Assembly (NCBI GenBank): GCA_027563935.2
Contig: CM050453.2
Location: forward strand, 10,620,001-10,684,000
Source of the DNA: Costus lasius
Taxonomy: Eukaryota > Streptophyta > Magnoliopsida > Zingiberales > Costaceae
Length of the DNA stretch: 64,000 nucleotides
Reading direction: 5' to 3'
Part shown: positions 54,184 to 64,000 of the stretch, piece by piece
How the letters are laid out: every line of letters starts with the position of its first letter
How positions within the stretch are numbered: position 1 is the first letter of the stretch
The notes under the pieces: model-generated
Database searches by the model: none
What the model saw: only the letters and a program-made list of their open reading frames with translations
Told to the model about the DNA's origin: nothing
Position numbers and translations under genes: made by a program

Positions 54184-54490
54184 TCATGGCCTGATCACAG
54201 GCGTGATCACGGTCTGGCTATGAAGCCTTCGGTGAAGTTCAAAGAAAAATCTGAAAACCATCATGGTCGTGAACTGCATCATGGTTTGCCCATGAAGTGT
54301 TATGTGGATTGGCGACTTCCCATCACGGCTGTGAAGCTCATCATGGCCTACCCATGATGACCCCAAAAGAAGATTACAGTTGTAATCATGATCACAGCCA
54401 GCCTGTGAAGTTCTCGAACCAGATGGGCGAGGATGAGTCACCTGACGCGAATGACATCACAGCCATGACCCAAATAATGGCCAAGCTGTG
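54184..54490. promoter_or_regulatory. Palindromic cassette region (ATCACGGC / GCTGTGA words)
   Basis: At least eight near-palindromic words such as GATCACAGGCGTGATCACGG, CATCACGGCTGTGAAG and CATGGCCTACCCATG, arranged like the cassettes of elements A, B and C but with another spelling. Probably part of an Athila-like element; no LTR ends could be paired. Confidence 0.45.
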
Positions 54491-54891
54491 ACACCTTCGA
54501 AGGTAGAAAAACAGCTGCATCGAGAATATCATAGCCATGATGCACCTAAGAAAGCCATAATAGCTCATTTCGAAGGTCCTTCAATGCTCCCAACGTCCCT
54601 GCATACCTCCAGAACGTTATATGGGAGTTATCAGCCCCTCCTCAGCTCAAATAGAGCTCATTCAGCCCATGTGCTTGCTCCCACAGAGAAACGAAGAGCA
54701 ACACCCTGCTCGGTACAACAACATGCTACCAATTCAGCACGGGAGTAGGCCAACACCACTATGAATCAGCTGACCATCAGCAAGTTTTTCTGCTTCATCG
54801 AGGCCTACTCAGAGATGGCATAAGCAGCCCATTTGGCCCAACAAGGCCCAGCCTAGTCAAGCCTGTGCAGCCCCCTTCAGTTGTTAGGATT
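54491..54891. other. Probable interior of an LTR element
   Basis: No intact gene. The sequence leads directly into an LTR-like promoter. Confidence 0.3.
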
Positions 54892-55170
54892 TGATTCTCT
54901 TTCAGTTTTTCCAGCATTTAACTTTTAGCTTTTAAGTTGTTAAGGTAGTTAGCATATTCTAACTACCCTATCATGTATATGTTGTGAACCTCAACCTCTT
55001 CACTTATAAAAGGTTGGCTTAGGGAGAGCAGTTCTCAGCTTGCTTAGAGAGAAAGCTCACTTTGGAGAGTTGTCAGAGATCGTAACCGAAGGCGTGGATA
55101 ACCTCCGGGGCCCGTTCTTGTAACTTCTCGTTTCCCTTACTTGAAAGAATAAAATCGTGCATCCTGCGTC
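54892..55170 (+). repeat. LTR-like promoter/leader sequence
   Basis: Begins TGTTAGGATTTG. A TATA box CTTATAAAAGG at about 55004-55014 is followed by a leader with repeated AGAGAGAAAGCTCAC-type sequence, and a poly-A signal GAATAAAAT lies near 55146. This is the usual layout of a gypsy LTR, but no partner LTR was found and the 3' end is undefined. Confidence 0.4.
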
Positions 55171-56274
55171 AAGGTAACTCTTGTTTTCTATGTTTTGCGT
55201 CTCAATTCGCGTTTTTCTTTTTTCAATGTAACCCCTTGCCAGTCCGAACACCGGAAGCAGCGAAGGTCTTTGTTGTTTTCTTTGTTCAGGGCTAAAGCAC
55301 CGAGCTATTTGCTGGACCCTATGGCTGCCCTAACGTGTGTGCTATGAGTGAAAGTGGCTTGCTTGCTTGAGGTTAGTATATTGATTTTAGTAGTTTGGGT
55401 GTCATTGTTTCGTCGTTTATCTAGTGTTGCTTACATATGCATCTTGACATAATTTCTACATTGCTTCTCTCCGGTTTTTCCTCCGAATGTATTTTCACTT
55501 CCCTCGTCTAAAGACCCTTTCACGACTTCTATCGCTACATTATCACCTAAAGCCTAGAGTCGGAACAAAGGACCTTCATCCCATTACTTTGTCCACGTCA
55601 CTTTCACTCCATGTTTGAGACTAAAGGCAAGAATTTCTACATATTTGAAAAGATTGACTTGGTGCAATTATGCGGTACACTAATCAAATATGATAACTAT
55701 ATATTATAAAGTCCTATCTAAACTCACATACTCCCCTCCTTTTAATCATGTTGATCATGTATACATTATAAGGTACTATCTCAAAACTTACATGCTCCTT
55801 CCTCTTAATCATGTTGATCGTGGATATGTGCATAAGACATCAATGTTATACTAATCCATTTTGCATTATAACATTATTTAAGATCCTATTCCAACCGATG
55901 AACAAGTCTTTAGATCTCAAGTTTTCCATGAGAATATCATTAAGTATTTTAACTTTCCTTCGTACATCTGAAATTACTAGTTATTGCCAGACTAGTATGA
56001 TTGGTTAAGTATTGCTTTAGCATAGGCCCAACAGCATCTTTTCACTCATAATTGATAAATTGTTGGAATTGATCAATAGCTTCTTCATCATGATAAGATT
56101 ATTTTTCCACAAGATTCTTCTAATTTATGGCTCAAAAGTATGTCATCCACCTCCAACTAACACAAGTCAGAATATAATAGTATAGACTATAGACTATTGA
56201 CCTACATATCATAGACAAGTAGAGGAAGGTAAAGAATATGTACTGCTTTCATCACACATAATAGCTTCATTTGT
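55171..56274. other. Intergenic DNA
   Basis: No recognisable gene. Possibly the interior of the preceding LTR element at its left end. Confidence 0.4.
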
Positions 56275-56853
56275 ATAATTGATGTCTCTTATTTTTATTG
56301 GATTTAAAATTCTAATCTTATACACTTTTCAGACTAAATTTCTTGCTTTCTGCTTTATATTGGATCATTCCCCCTCCATTGTACAGAATCTTCACTATTT
56401 TCAATTTTTGGTGAAACACAGGATATTTTTCCCTTTTTCTTGAAGATCTTTGGGATATTTAAGATCATGAGAAAATTTCTCAAAATGTTAGGAGGTCACA
56501 TGTCAAATTTAAGGCGAAATAGAGCTCTCCGCAGAGAACACGGCCTGCCCGTGTTCTTATACATGGTCATGATCTTCTTGGTAAACGTCTTGATCAAACA
56601 TCACCAAGCAAAACACGATCAGGGCGTGATTCTATGCACAGTCGTGAAGAGCTCCAGACGGCATCATCAATTCTACGCCGAGAGAAGCACGGCCAGCCCA
56701 TGTCTTCCTTCATGCCCATGCCAATTTGCGCCAGATTCGACCTTATGGTGGTTTCTTGCCATATTTGGGTGATTTCGAAGGGAAATTTTGGGGAAACTAC
56801 AAGGGAACATTCCTAACCGGTATGTTCCTAACTGGCTGGGGAAGAGATTGGGG

Positions 56854-56860
56854 TATAAAA
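56854..56860 (+). promoter_or_regulatory. TATA box of element C LTR
   Basis: TATAAAA followed by GGAGG, at the same relative place as in element A. Confidence 0.6.
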
Positions 56861-57238
56861 GGAGGATTTTTGGAAGGTTTTAGGGTTCGAACTTTTCATC
56901 AGCAATTACTAGGGCGAAAGTTGGGCAATGCTGCGATCTTGAGCTCGTTTGGACAGATTTCTTCGTGGTTTTTGAGAGGAGACCAGAGATTTATCTTCTC
57001 TTGTCAAGGATCTGTAACTTCCCTATCTTTTGAATTTATTTACTTAGGGTTTTCATGTTTTACACCATGAAATCTGTAGCGTAAACCCTTTTTTGAGACT
57101 CAGGCGTAGCCCGTTGAATAGACTTTTGTTTTAAACGTTTTATAACTCTTTGTGTTGAATATTTAAGATTGCTTATTCAAACTTTGTTGCGCATATTCCG
57201 TGTAACTGCTTTGGCCGAGTTTTCTACGTGTGTTAGAC

Positions 57239-57270
57239 GTTACGAGAAAAACCGAGAGGTAAATCATAAC
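57239..57270 (+). ncRNA. LTR leader stem-loop H1 (element C)
   Basis: GTTACGA/TCATAAC stem (one mismatch) with loop GAAAAACCGAGAGGTAAA. Confidence 0.55.
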
Positions 57271-57294
57271 ATTTGATCTACTTAATTTGAATTT

Positions 57295-57327
57295 GTGACC
57301 TTAACCACAAAAGTAGGTTGGGGTCAC
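57295..57327 (+). ncRNA. LTR leader stem-loop H2 (element C)
   Basis: GTGACC/GGTCAC outer stem and AACC/GGTT inner stem around ACAAAAGTA, giving the motif CCACAAAAGTAGG. Confidence 0.55.
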
Positions 57328-57364
57328 TCGAGGGTTTAGTAATATTTCATAGAGCTCATTGGGT

Positions 57365-57411
57365 CTGCCTCAAGTCAATAAGCCACGAGAGTAGGTGATT
57401 GACTTAGGTAG
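57365..57411 (+). ncRNA. LTR leader stem-loop H3 (element C)
   Basis: CTGCCTCAAGTCAAT pairs with ATTGACTTAGGTAG (one bulge, one G-U) around AGCCACGAGAGTAGGTG. Confidence 0.6.
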
Positions 57412-57745
57412 ATACCAGATTATGCTGCTGAGAGGGGGCAATCTGTAGAAGTGGATAGATCGCCTTAAGCGGTTAAAGTTTTTGACTTTGTTTGTTTAAC
57501 GTTTTATCCTAATCTTTCAAGGCGGTAAAACTCGACATCCCAATCTTTCTAGAATTGTTTTTTTCCGTAATAGTTGTTGATCATTCGAACTAATCTTGCT
57601 AGTTTAAGTAGAATTCAAAACCCATTTCGAGCTGTCTGCTAACAATTGCACGATAAATCGGTACTTAACGCTTAGTCTCTGTGTGGAATAATAACTTTTA
57701 TTACTTCGATAGAAATTGTGCACTTACGGTACACTTATTAATAAT

Positions 57746-58384
57746 GTCACAAGAGGGTATTTTCTATGAAATTATATATAAGTGAAGATAGAGAATGTTG
57801 TACATTCTGTTTATACTAGATCGCGCAAGTTTTCCATCAAAAAATCATTAAGCATCTTAAATTGAAGACAAAAGTGAGTAGGTTTCAGCCTTTCAGGTAC
57901 AAACCCATGAGTATAGACTAGTCATGAAAATACTTTGATCGCGGGAACATAGAATTGATGACATCATTTGCATTATTCATATAGACTCTAGTCTCTAAAA
58001 GGAAGAGAATATGAGTAGAATTTGAGTAGAATGTTTGTGCAATGAACCTTCAATATTGCTTGTTTGCTTAGAATTTAATTTCCCAAGCATTCTACCATGC
58101 TAGATTTTTCATCATACAATTAGTCTGTTTAGAAGGATTTAGGTTATTAGGATCCTTATTTCAAGTAACACTGACTATATCATTAGAAATTATATCAAAC
58201 TTGTTAAACCTTTCCATGGATTAAGTACCTTTGGAATACACAAACTGAGTAGTGAGCATACTTTAACAATTTGTCTAAGGGCCTAGAAAGCTCAGCTAAA
58301 ACCATCACTATTTATCACATCCAACTCTGCTAAGAAAATATGATGATTACCCTCATATTCTCACATGATTGCTTACTTTTGTAG
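57746..58384. other. Intergenic AT-rich DNA
   Basis: Nothing recognised. Confidence 0.4.
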
Positions 58385-58509
58385 TGTAAGAAGTTCCTTT
58401 GTGAGACCCGACCCACAACTTTACATGTTAGGGTTAAGTGTCTTCAATAAAAATGGTGAAGGCTTATTAAGACGATGTGAAAAAATATTTCCAATGTTAT
58501 GTTTCAACA
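58385..58509 (+). repeat. Old copia 5' LTR
   Basis: 125 bp, TGTAAGAAG...TTTCAACA. Confidence 0.75.
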
Positions 58510-61500
58510 TGGTACCAAAGGGCACCGACTCCCATCTCACTCACCTCAATCTCGCCAGGGAGTCGACAACAGCTACTCCAAGCCCTAGCTCATCTTCTTC
58601 TCATGCATGGCGGACGTCTTCGTTTGTTTGGGATGGTTGTAGCAGGAGCACCATCCAGGGTTTTTGCCTATTGATCCAAAGCTGCCGCCGCCACTCTTCA
58701 CCCCCTGACGATCAACGATTAGCCTATCTTTCCATCTTGGAGCATAAGTTTTCTATCTTGAAGAAGAACTGAAAGTATCGGTTCTTTATCCTCTTGGCTT
58801 TGTCTCGTAAGGTACCTTTGCTGGGTTGGTTCTACTTGTGGTTTTATCTTGATACTTTGGTTTTTCCTATGGATACTCAAATATCTAATCTCGAAGTCAA
58901 ATTCACCACCAATCTTGGTACTACTATAAAATTGGATGGTACAAACTATTTACTATAGGCTAGGAATATGTTGCTCTTTCTTGGATGCCATGAGAAGAGA
59001 CACCATGTAAAAATGAATTCACCAACAATATCTGACCCACAATACCGCAAAGGAAGTGTGGGATGTCCTAGCTAGCACATATACTCCTCAATACAACATT
59101 AGTCACATTTATTAATTATATGAAAAAATCTTTCTCATGGGACAAGATGGCCAACCTTTACAAGAACACTATACTCAGTTAAAGGCGGAGTGAGAAGAAT
59201 TGTATCAATATCACCCTTCTGTTGCTGATATCTTTATCATTCTCAAACAACAATAAGATTTCATTATTGCTAAGTCCCTCTCAGGTCTAGATGAGAATCT
59301 TTCTACAGCTCGAAATCAACTGCTTGTATAGCCTATTGTACCTATATTTCAAAATATCTTTTATAGACTTCTTCGTGTTCCAACTACTTCATCATCCTTT
59401 GAACCCCGGAGTGCTCTTTTAGCGCCATAGTTGATTGGTTGATCTCAAGGTATGATGGGTCTTGGCTCCGCTCGTGGATGAGGACGTGGTTGCCGGCCTT
59501 TGTCTTGTAGTCACTATGGCTGCACCAATCACTCATTTGATCAGTGCTTGGCAAGGTTTGGAAGACCCATACTCGAATTATTGTTAACTCCTCAAGTACT
59601 ACAGAACTGCAAGCCAATGCACCATCTACTATGCCCTCCACTAGCCTGGCAACTACATCTACTGAGACACCTTCTGGTCTAGCCTCTCTTGCTGGTTTTT
59701 ATAACTTATGGATTCTTAACTCAGAAGTCACATCTCATATGTTAGGTAATAGACTTATTTTCATCTATCATCTTTAGTAAACACCACCCTCCTATTCATA
59801 TAGCCGATGGTTCGTTTGTATTTGTTTCTAAGTTGGGTCCATTAACATTAATAATACTCTTGTTTTTTCTGATGTTTTCTACATTCCTCAGTTTTCAAAT
59901 AACTTATTATCAATATGTGCTCTCACTAAAATCCTAAATTGTGTTGTCACCTTCTTTCTTTCTCATTACACTTTCCATGACCTATAGATGAGGAAAATGA
60001 TTGGTGGGGGACCTAAAGATAGGAGCATGTACATGCTGTCTAACTCCTTTCGTGCATCTACACCAACTTGCCTATTTGCTGCCATATCTCCCTTCCAGTG
60101 GCATTTGGAAGTTCAGCATTTTTTTCTTTACCTTATCATGTGTTTCAGTGTGATGCCTGTTAGCTAGGAAAACATCATCACGTGTCTTTTTCTCCTAACT
60201 ATAATACTCATAGTGAAAACCCCTTTAGTCTTGTTCACTCAGATATATGGGGTCCATGTCATGTTTCAATTAAAAAGGGTTATCGTTATTTTGTCACCTT
60301 TTTCAATGATTACTAATGTATGTGTTGTTGTTTTTGTTACAAAATCATTCTAAACTCTTTGCTGTATTTCATATTTTCTAATACTCAGTTTGGTAAACTC
60401 TTAAAAGTTATTCGATTTGATAATGTTTTGGAATATACTAATACTCAATTCAGTTTTTCTATCATAAGAGGGGTCTACACCAAACTAATTGTCCATATAC
60501 ATCCCAACGGAATGGTATTGCTAGACAAAAATCATCACCTTCTCGCAGGTCTCTTCTATTTCACATGAATGTCCCTCGTCAATTTTGGGGTGATGTTCTC
60601 ACCGCTGCTTTTCTTATTAATCAGGTTCAAGTCCCCCTTCTCCATCCACTATCCTCATCATTCGGCTTTTTCTGTTGTCCCTCAAGTTTTTGGTTACGTG
60701 TGTTATGTACATATTCATAGCCCCCACCAAGATAAGTTGCAACCTCGGGACACTCGTTGTGTTTTTGGACTATTGTCCTACTTAGAAAGGATATCGATGT
60801 TATGATCTCATCACTCATCAGACCTTTGTTAATGCTAATGTCACCTTTAATGAAACTACTTCCTAGTTCACTAGTCCTACTCTCAACCGCGCTTCTTATT
60901 CTAACATTCCTCTTCCTACCCTAGGTCCTCTGCCTCTTATCTCTGGACATGACCAGAGAGTTACATGCTTCCAATATGCAGGCCTACAGGTAACATCCGT
61001 GGGTTCTTGTTAGCTCACCCCCCTCAGATTCATCACACTTGCCTGATGGTCCTCTTTCAGATGACTTGCATCTTCTCATTGCTTTACACAAAGATAAATA
61101 CCACACAAGCTCTCATCCTATCAGTCACTATGTTTTATATCATCGCTTATCTCTTTTGCATCATGTCTTTCTTGTTAGCATCTCGTCTACCTTGATTCCT
61201 AAATCTCATAAGAAGTAAAGCTATTCCTTGAGTAGCATGTAGACAAGGATGATGAGATGAGTGCTTTTCACTCTCACATATATGGTCTTTGGTTCCACCT
61301 CCTCCAAGTGTTCAACCGCTGGTGTATAAGTGGGTCAACACTGTTAAACATAATCCGAATGGCTCGGTTGATCGATACAAAGCATGCCTTATAGCAAAAG
61401 CATTTCCCCAAACCTTTTTTATTGATTACTTTGAGATTTTTTCTCCTATGGCTTGTCTTAACTCTGTTCGGTTCTCTTTTCCTTGGCTACTAATCTTGAC

Positions 61501-61549
61501 TGGCAACTTCATTAGATGGATGTTCGCAATGCTTTTCTATATGGTGACC

Positions 61550-61823
61550 ATGGTTTGAGGATCCAGTCTGGCGAACCACTGGATCGGTACAGTACCGGCG
61601 AACTGTCGGAGAATCGATGGCAGCAGGCAAGAGCGGAAGATGGCGACAGAGGAAGAGTAGCAGCGAAAGCTTCGTTCCGTCACTGGAAGCTTCCGCATGC
61701 TGCAGCTGCCACCCGCTCCGCCCGCTGTCGCCTCGCCGTCGTCCGTGCTCCTAAGCCGGACCCTCACCAGACTGGTACAAACCAGCCGTACCGACCGGTT
61801 TCGGATCGGCTTTTTGAACGCTG
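61550..61823. mobile_element. hAT-like MITE, copy 7, in the copia RT region
   Basis: About 274 bp bounded by a direct repeat ATGGTGACC (61541-61549 and 61824-61832), 8 or 9 bp depending on where the element ends. It begins (C)ATGGTTTGAGGATCC and ends GGCTTTTTGAACGCTG, with the GCAAGAGCGGAAG-type interior of the family. It splits the YGDL codons of RT. Confidence 0.75.
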
Positions 61824-62143
61824 ATGGTGACCTTACTAAAAATGTCTATATAGAGCAATCTCTTGGGTATGTTGCTCAAGGGCTGTTGGTATGGAAGTTG
61901 CATAAAGCTATTTATGGGTTAAAACTAGTTCCAAAAATTCTCTTAAATCATAGCATCAGTTGGTTTTCGAGGTAACAAAGTTGATCATTATATCTTTATT
62001 CTACACTTGGTGAAGGTCCAATAATACTTGTGGTATATGTGGATGATATACTTTTAACTGATAGTGATTCCAAAGCTATAGTAGAGATAAAGACTTAGTT
62101 GCATTACAAGTTAGCACTTAAAGATTTAGGCAAGCCTAAATAT

Positions 62144-62945
62144 CAATATTGTCAAAAATGCATTCTGGGTCTTACGATCTTCTGATCCTATGACTCAAAT
62201 TAGCTAAACTGTTTCAAAACGAATATAGGATCTGAAATATGGTAGGATCTTACGATCTCACAATCTGGGTCTTAGGCTCAGATAGGATCTTACGATCCCA
62301 CGATCCTACTCGATCGTGAGTTAATAGGTAAAATGAGTTTATAGTTGATTATTATTATACCAAAACTTAATAATCTATTATTCCAAAAGCCTTAAATTGA
62401 TATGTTATATAATTTTGTCTTTAATTGTCATCATTTGTTATTTCGTTAACAAGTATTCATCAACTTAAACTCGTTATCATCTACAACTATATTTAACTAC
62501 TTCAACTATTTATTAGAATCAACTTTGTAATTTTTTTCATTGTCATTTTTATTGTCATTGTCATGTATACCTTTACCTTCATCATTTTTTATGTTTTTAT
62601 CTTGTTGTCTTTATTTTATTGCATGCACTTTTGTTTTTAGCTTTATTATATACCTTTGTTGTATTCATCTTCTATTAACTTATCTCAATCATCATTACCT
62701 CACAAACATATAACTAATACATCTGAATAATAGTATAAAATGTTGTGCATATATATATATATAATACAGGATACTAGATAGATATATATTAATTTTTTAA
62801 TTAGTTATTATTTATTAGAATATTTATCATACTCTTAAGTCTACATAAATGAATATATTTTAGGTAATTTGGTAGGATCCTACGATCTTACGGTTCGATC
62901 CTATGTTCTAATCCTACAAAGCTTTCATCGTTCCTGACAACCTTA
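62144..62945. mobile_element. 802-bp hAT-like element with GGATCTTACGATC repeats
   Basis: Ends CAATATTGTCAAAAATG and (reverse complement) TAAGGTTGTCAGGAACG, with an 8-bp duplication CTAAATAT (62136-62143 and 62946-62953). Subterminal regions hold many copies of the palindromic word GGATCNTACGATC; the centre is AT-rich, with a TA run near 62745-62762. No transposase. Interrupts the KYFL motif of the copia RT. Confidence 0.75.
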
Positions 62946-63165
62946 CTAAATATTTCCTAGAGTCCCTACCCAATCAGAGATATTCTCGCGAAATGGACTC
63001 TATTCCCGTGGATGAAACTAATTATCATTGCCTTGTTGGGAAGCTAATCTATTTGACTGTAACGAGGCCTGATATTTCTCACTATATTGGGATTGTCACT
63101 CAATCCATGGACAAGCCAAGAAAGGTGCAGTAGGAAGTCATAATGAGAATACTTTAACACATTAA

Positions 63166-63296
63166 GGCCTTGTTTCTTTGGAGGGAAGCCATAGGGGAAA
63201 GAAGGAAAAACACATTGAATCTACCCTTCTTTCCTACAGATTCAATGTATTTTCCTTTCTTTCCTCTATGGATTCCCTCAAATAAAAAACAGGGTC
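63166..63296. mobile_element. Tourist-like MITE 3, a 131-bp hairpin in copia
   Basis: Almost fully self-complementary: GGCCTTGTTTCTTTGGAGGG... pairs with ...CCCTCAAATAAAAAACAGGGTC through CATTGAATC at the tip. TAA duplications at 63163-63165 and 63297-63299. It interrupts the copia codons for HIKGAPGKG. Confidence 0.9.
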
Positions 63297-63707
63297 TAAA
63301 GGAGCCCCAGGGAAGGGTATTTTGTATAAGAAAAATAGGCATTATAGTTAGGTACTACGCATATATTGGGGGAACTTTAGTTACTTGGAAGAGTAAGAAA
63401 CAAAATATTGTTTCAAAATCTAGTTGTAAGGCAACAATGACACATTCAGCTTCTGAAATAATATGCTCAGGAATCTATTAATTTACTTTGGAATTAAGTG
63501 TGAAGACTCGATGCCTATATTATGTGACAATCAGGCTGCGATCTTTATTATAAACAATCCAATTTTTCATAAAAAGACAAAACACATTGAGATAGATTGT
63601 TAGTTTGAAGAGAGTTAGCCGACATTTTCATATAGTCCTTAGGACTATCTAAGTTTTCCACTTTATGTAAAGAATGATCGATATTCATGCTCCTGCTTGA
63701 GGGGGAG

Positions 63708-63824
63708 TGTAAGAAGCAAGAATTGGTGTGAGACCCGACCCGCCTTAATCCATCAAGGTTAAAAAAATGGTGAAGGCTTACTAAGACAGTGTGAAAAAAT
63801 TGTTTTCAATGTTATATTTCAACA
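63708..63824 (+). repeat. Old copia 3' LTR
   Basis: 117 bp, adjacent to the polypurine tract at 63695-63707. Diverged from the 5' copy with several indels. Confidence 0.8.
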
Positions 63825-64000
63825 CATAGTATTACTCAACGCATCAACATGCTATCCTTCTCCTTCACCTTCATTATCCCATCCTATGTATGCACTCTCT
63901 CATGAGCTTTCTTTAGAGCCCAAATAATCTTAGTTTGTATTTGGAAATTTTTGGGCAATTCATATCCACAATTCCACATGACTAAAAGTAATAAAATAAG

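Larger units (their letters stand above)
56280..57740 (+). mobile_element. Element C: Athila-like solo LTR
   Basis: 1461 bp, TGATGTC...CACTTATTA, with a perfect 5-bp duplication ATAAT (56275-56279 and 57741-57745) and no PBS or interior. It shares the LTR plan of A and B: the AGAATCTTCACT block, a palindromic cassette (56535-56705), a TATA box at 56854-56860, the CGTAGCCCGTTGA block, three stem-loops and a GTGCACTTACGGTA block near the end. Confidence 0.85.
58869..63660 (+). pseudogene. Copia gag-pol pseudogene
   Basis: Starts at ATG 58869 (MDTQISNLEVKF). A gag segment follows, then a zinc-knuckle relic near 59500-59560, integrase relics at 60110-60830 (LGKHHH-like, HSDIWGPCH, VFGYVCYVH) and RT from about 61320 (YKWVNTVKHNPNGSVDRYKA, MDVRNAFLYGD, then VYIEQSLGYVAQGL, WKLHKAIYGLK, VVYVDDILLTD near 62030-62060). 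The RNase H region has VGKLIYLTVTRPDIS (about 63040) and ends at 63510-63640. Many stops; one TAG replaces the Trp of YLLW near 58960. Confidence 0.75.
58385..63824 (+). mobile_element. Old copia element with three nested insertions
   Basis: LTRs at 58385-58509 (125 bp) and 63708-63824 (117 bp) share TGTAAGAAG, GTGAGACCCGACCC, AATGGTGAAGGCTTA and TTTCAACA. A decayed PBS (TGGTACCAAAGGGC) follows the first and a polypurine tract (CTTGAGGGGGAG) precedes the second. The interior is a copia gag-pol pseudogene interrupted by DNA elements at 61550-61823, 62144-62945 and 63166-63296. Flanking pentamers TGTAG/CATAG match only partly. Confidence 0.8.

Noticed and set aside
62746..62762. TA run as a separate element
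   Set aside because: It is a short microsatellite inside the AT-rich centre of the 802-bp element.
1..64000. tRNA, rRNA, telomeric or centromeric satellite sequences
   Set aside because: No cloverleaf with A and B boxes, rRNA blocks or long tandem arrays were seen; tRNA-like matches are retrotransposon primer-binding sites only.

Overview
The window is a stretch of flowering-plant nuclear DNA made almost entirely of nested transposable elements. Evidence for a plant: intact and broken Ty1/copia and Ty3/gypsy retrotransposons with plant-type primer-binding sites, an Athila-type ORF1 protein, a plant L1-type LINE, PIF/Harbinger (Tourist-like) and hAT-like MITEs, and three exons of an intron-containing plant aromatic amino-acid (tyrosine/tryptophan) decarboxylase. 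The sequence alone does not identify the species. No intact host gene, rRNA, tRNA or CRISPR array was found.

Layout. 1-2.2 kb: AT-rich DNA. 2.2-5.1 kb: degenerate chromodomain gypsy element with a 3' LTR. 5.2-12.5 kb: 'element A', a non-autonomous Athila-like LTR element lying inside the interior of a minus-strand element whose LTR is at 12.65-13.95 kb. 14.3-16.65 kb: an hAT-like MITE and a complete 1.7-kb gag-only LTR element. 16.7-19.8 kb: AT-rich DNA. 19.8-21.4 kb: solo LTR. 21.7-22.0 kb: MITE. 22.2-36.6 kb: one minus-strand LINE split in ORF1 by 'element B' (26.5-34.9 kb), an Athila-like element that keeps gag-protease and an ATHILA ORF1 but shows no RT or integrase. 36.8-39.9 kb: degenerate copia hit by further insertions. 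39.9-46.2 kb: two Tourist-like MITEs, the second split by a young copia element with an uninterrupted 1367-codon polyprotein, the only clearly complete autonomous element. 46.4-49.5 kb: copia debris and a 5'-truncated LINE tail. 51.1-52.5 kb: decarboxylase exons with two hAT-like MITEs in one intron. 54-55.4 kb: palindrome-rich DNA and an LTR-like promoter. 56.3-57.7 kb: solo LTR 'C'. 58.4-63.8 kb: an old copia element carrying three DNA-transposon insertions whose duplicated target sites remain readable.

Most interesting signal. The Athila-like LTRs of three diverged families (A, B and C) share hairpins in which loop sequences are conserved (GAAGGACCGRGAGG-like and CCACGRGAGTAG-like) while stem sequences differ but still pair. 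Stem covariation of this kind suggests a functional structured RNA in the retrotransposon leader. The same families carry short near-palindromic 'words' (around ACGGCCGT) in the LTR, and A and B carry them again upstream of the ORF1 region, with a family-specific spelling. A and B also share a hairpin next to the polypurine tract and a conserved nucleotide block after the pol-like region. Together these suggest that element A, which has lost nearly all enzymatic coding, kept cis-acting signals for mobilisation by an autonomous relative.
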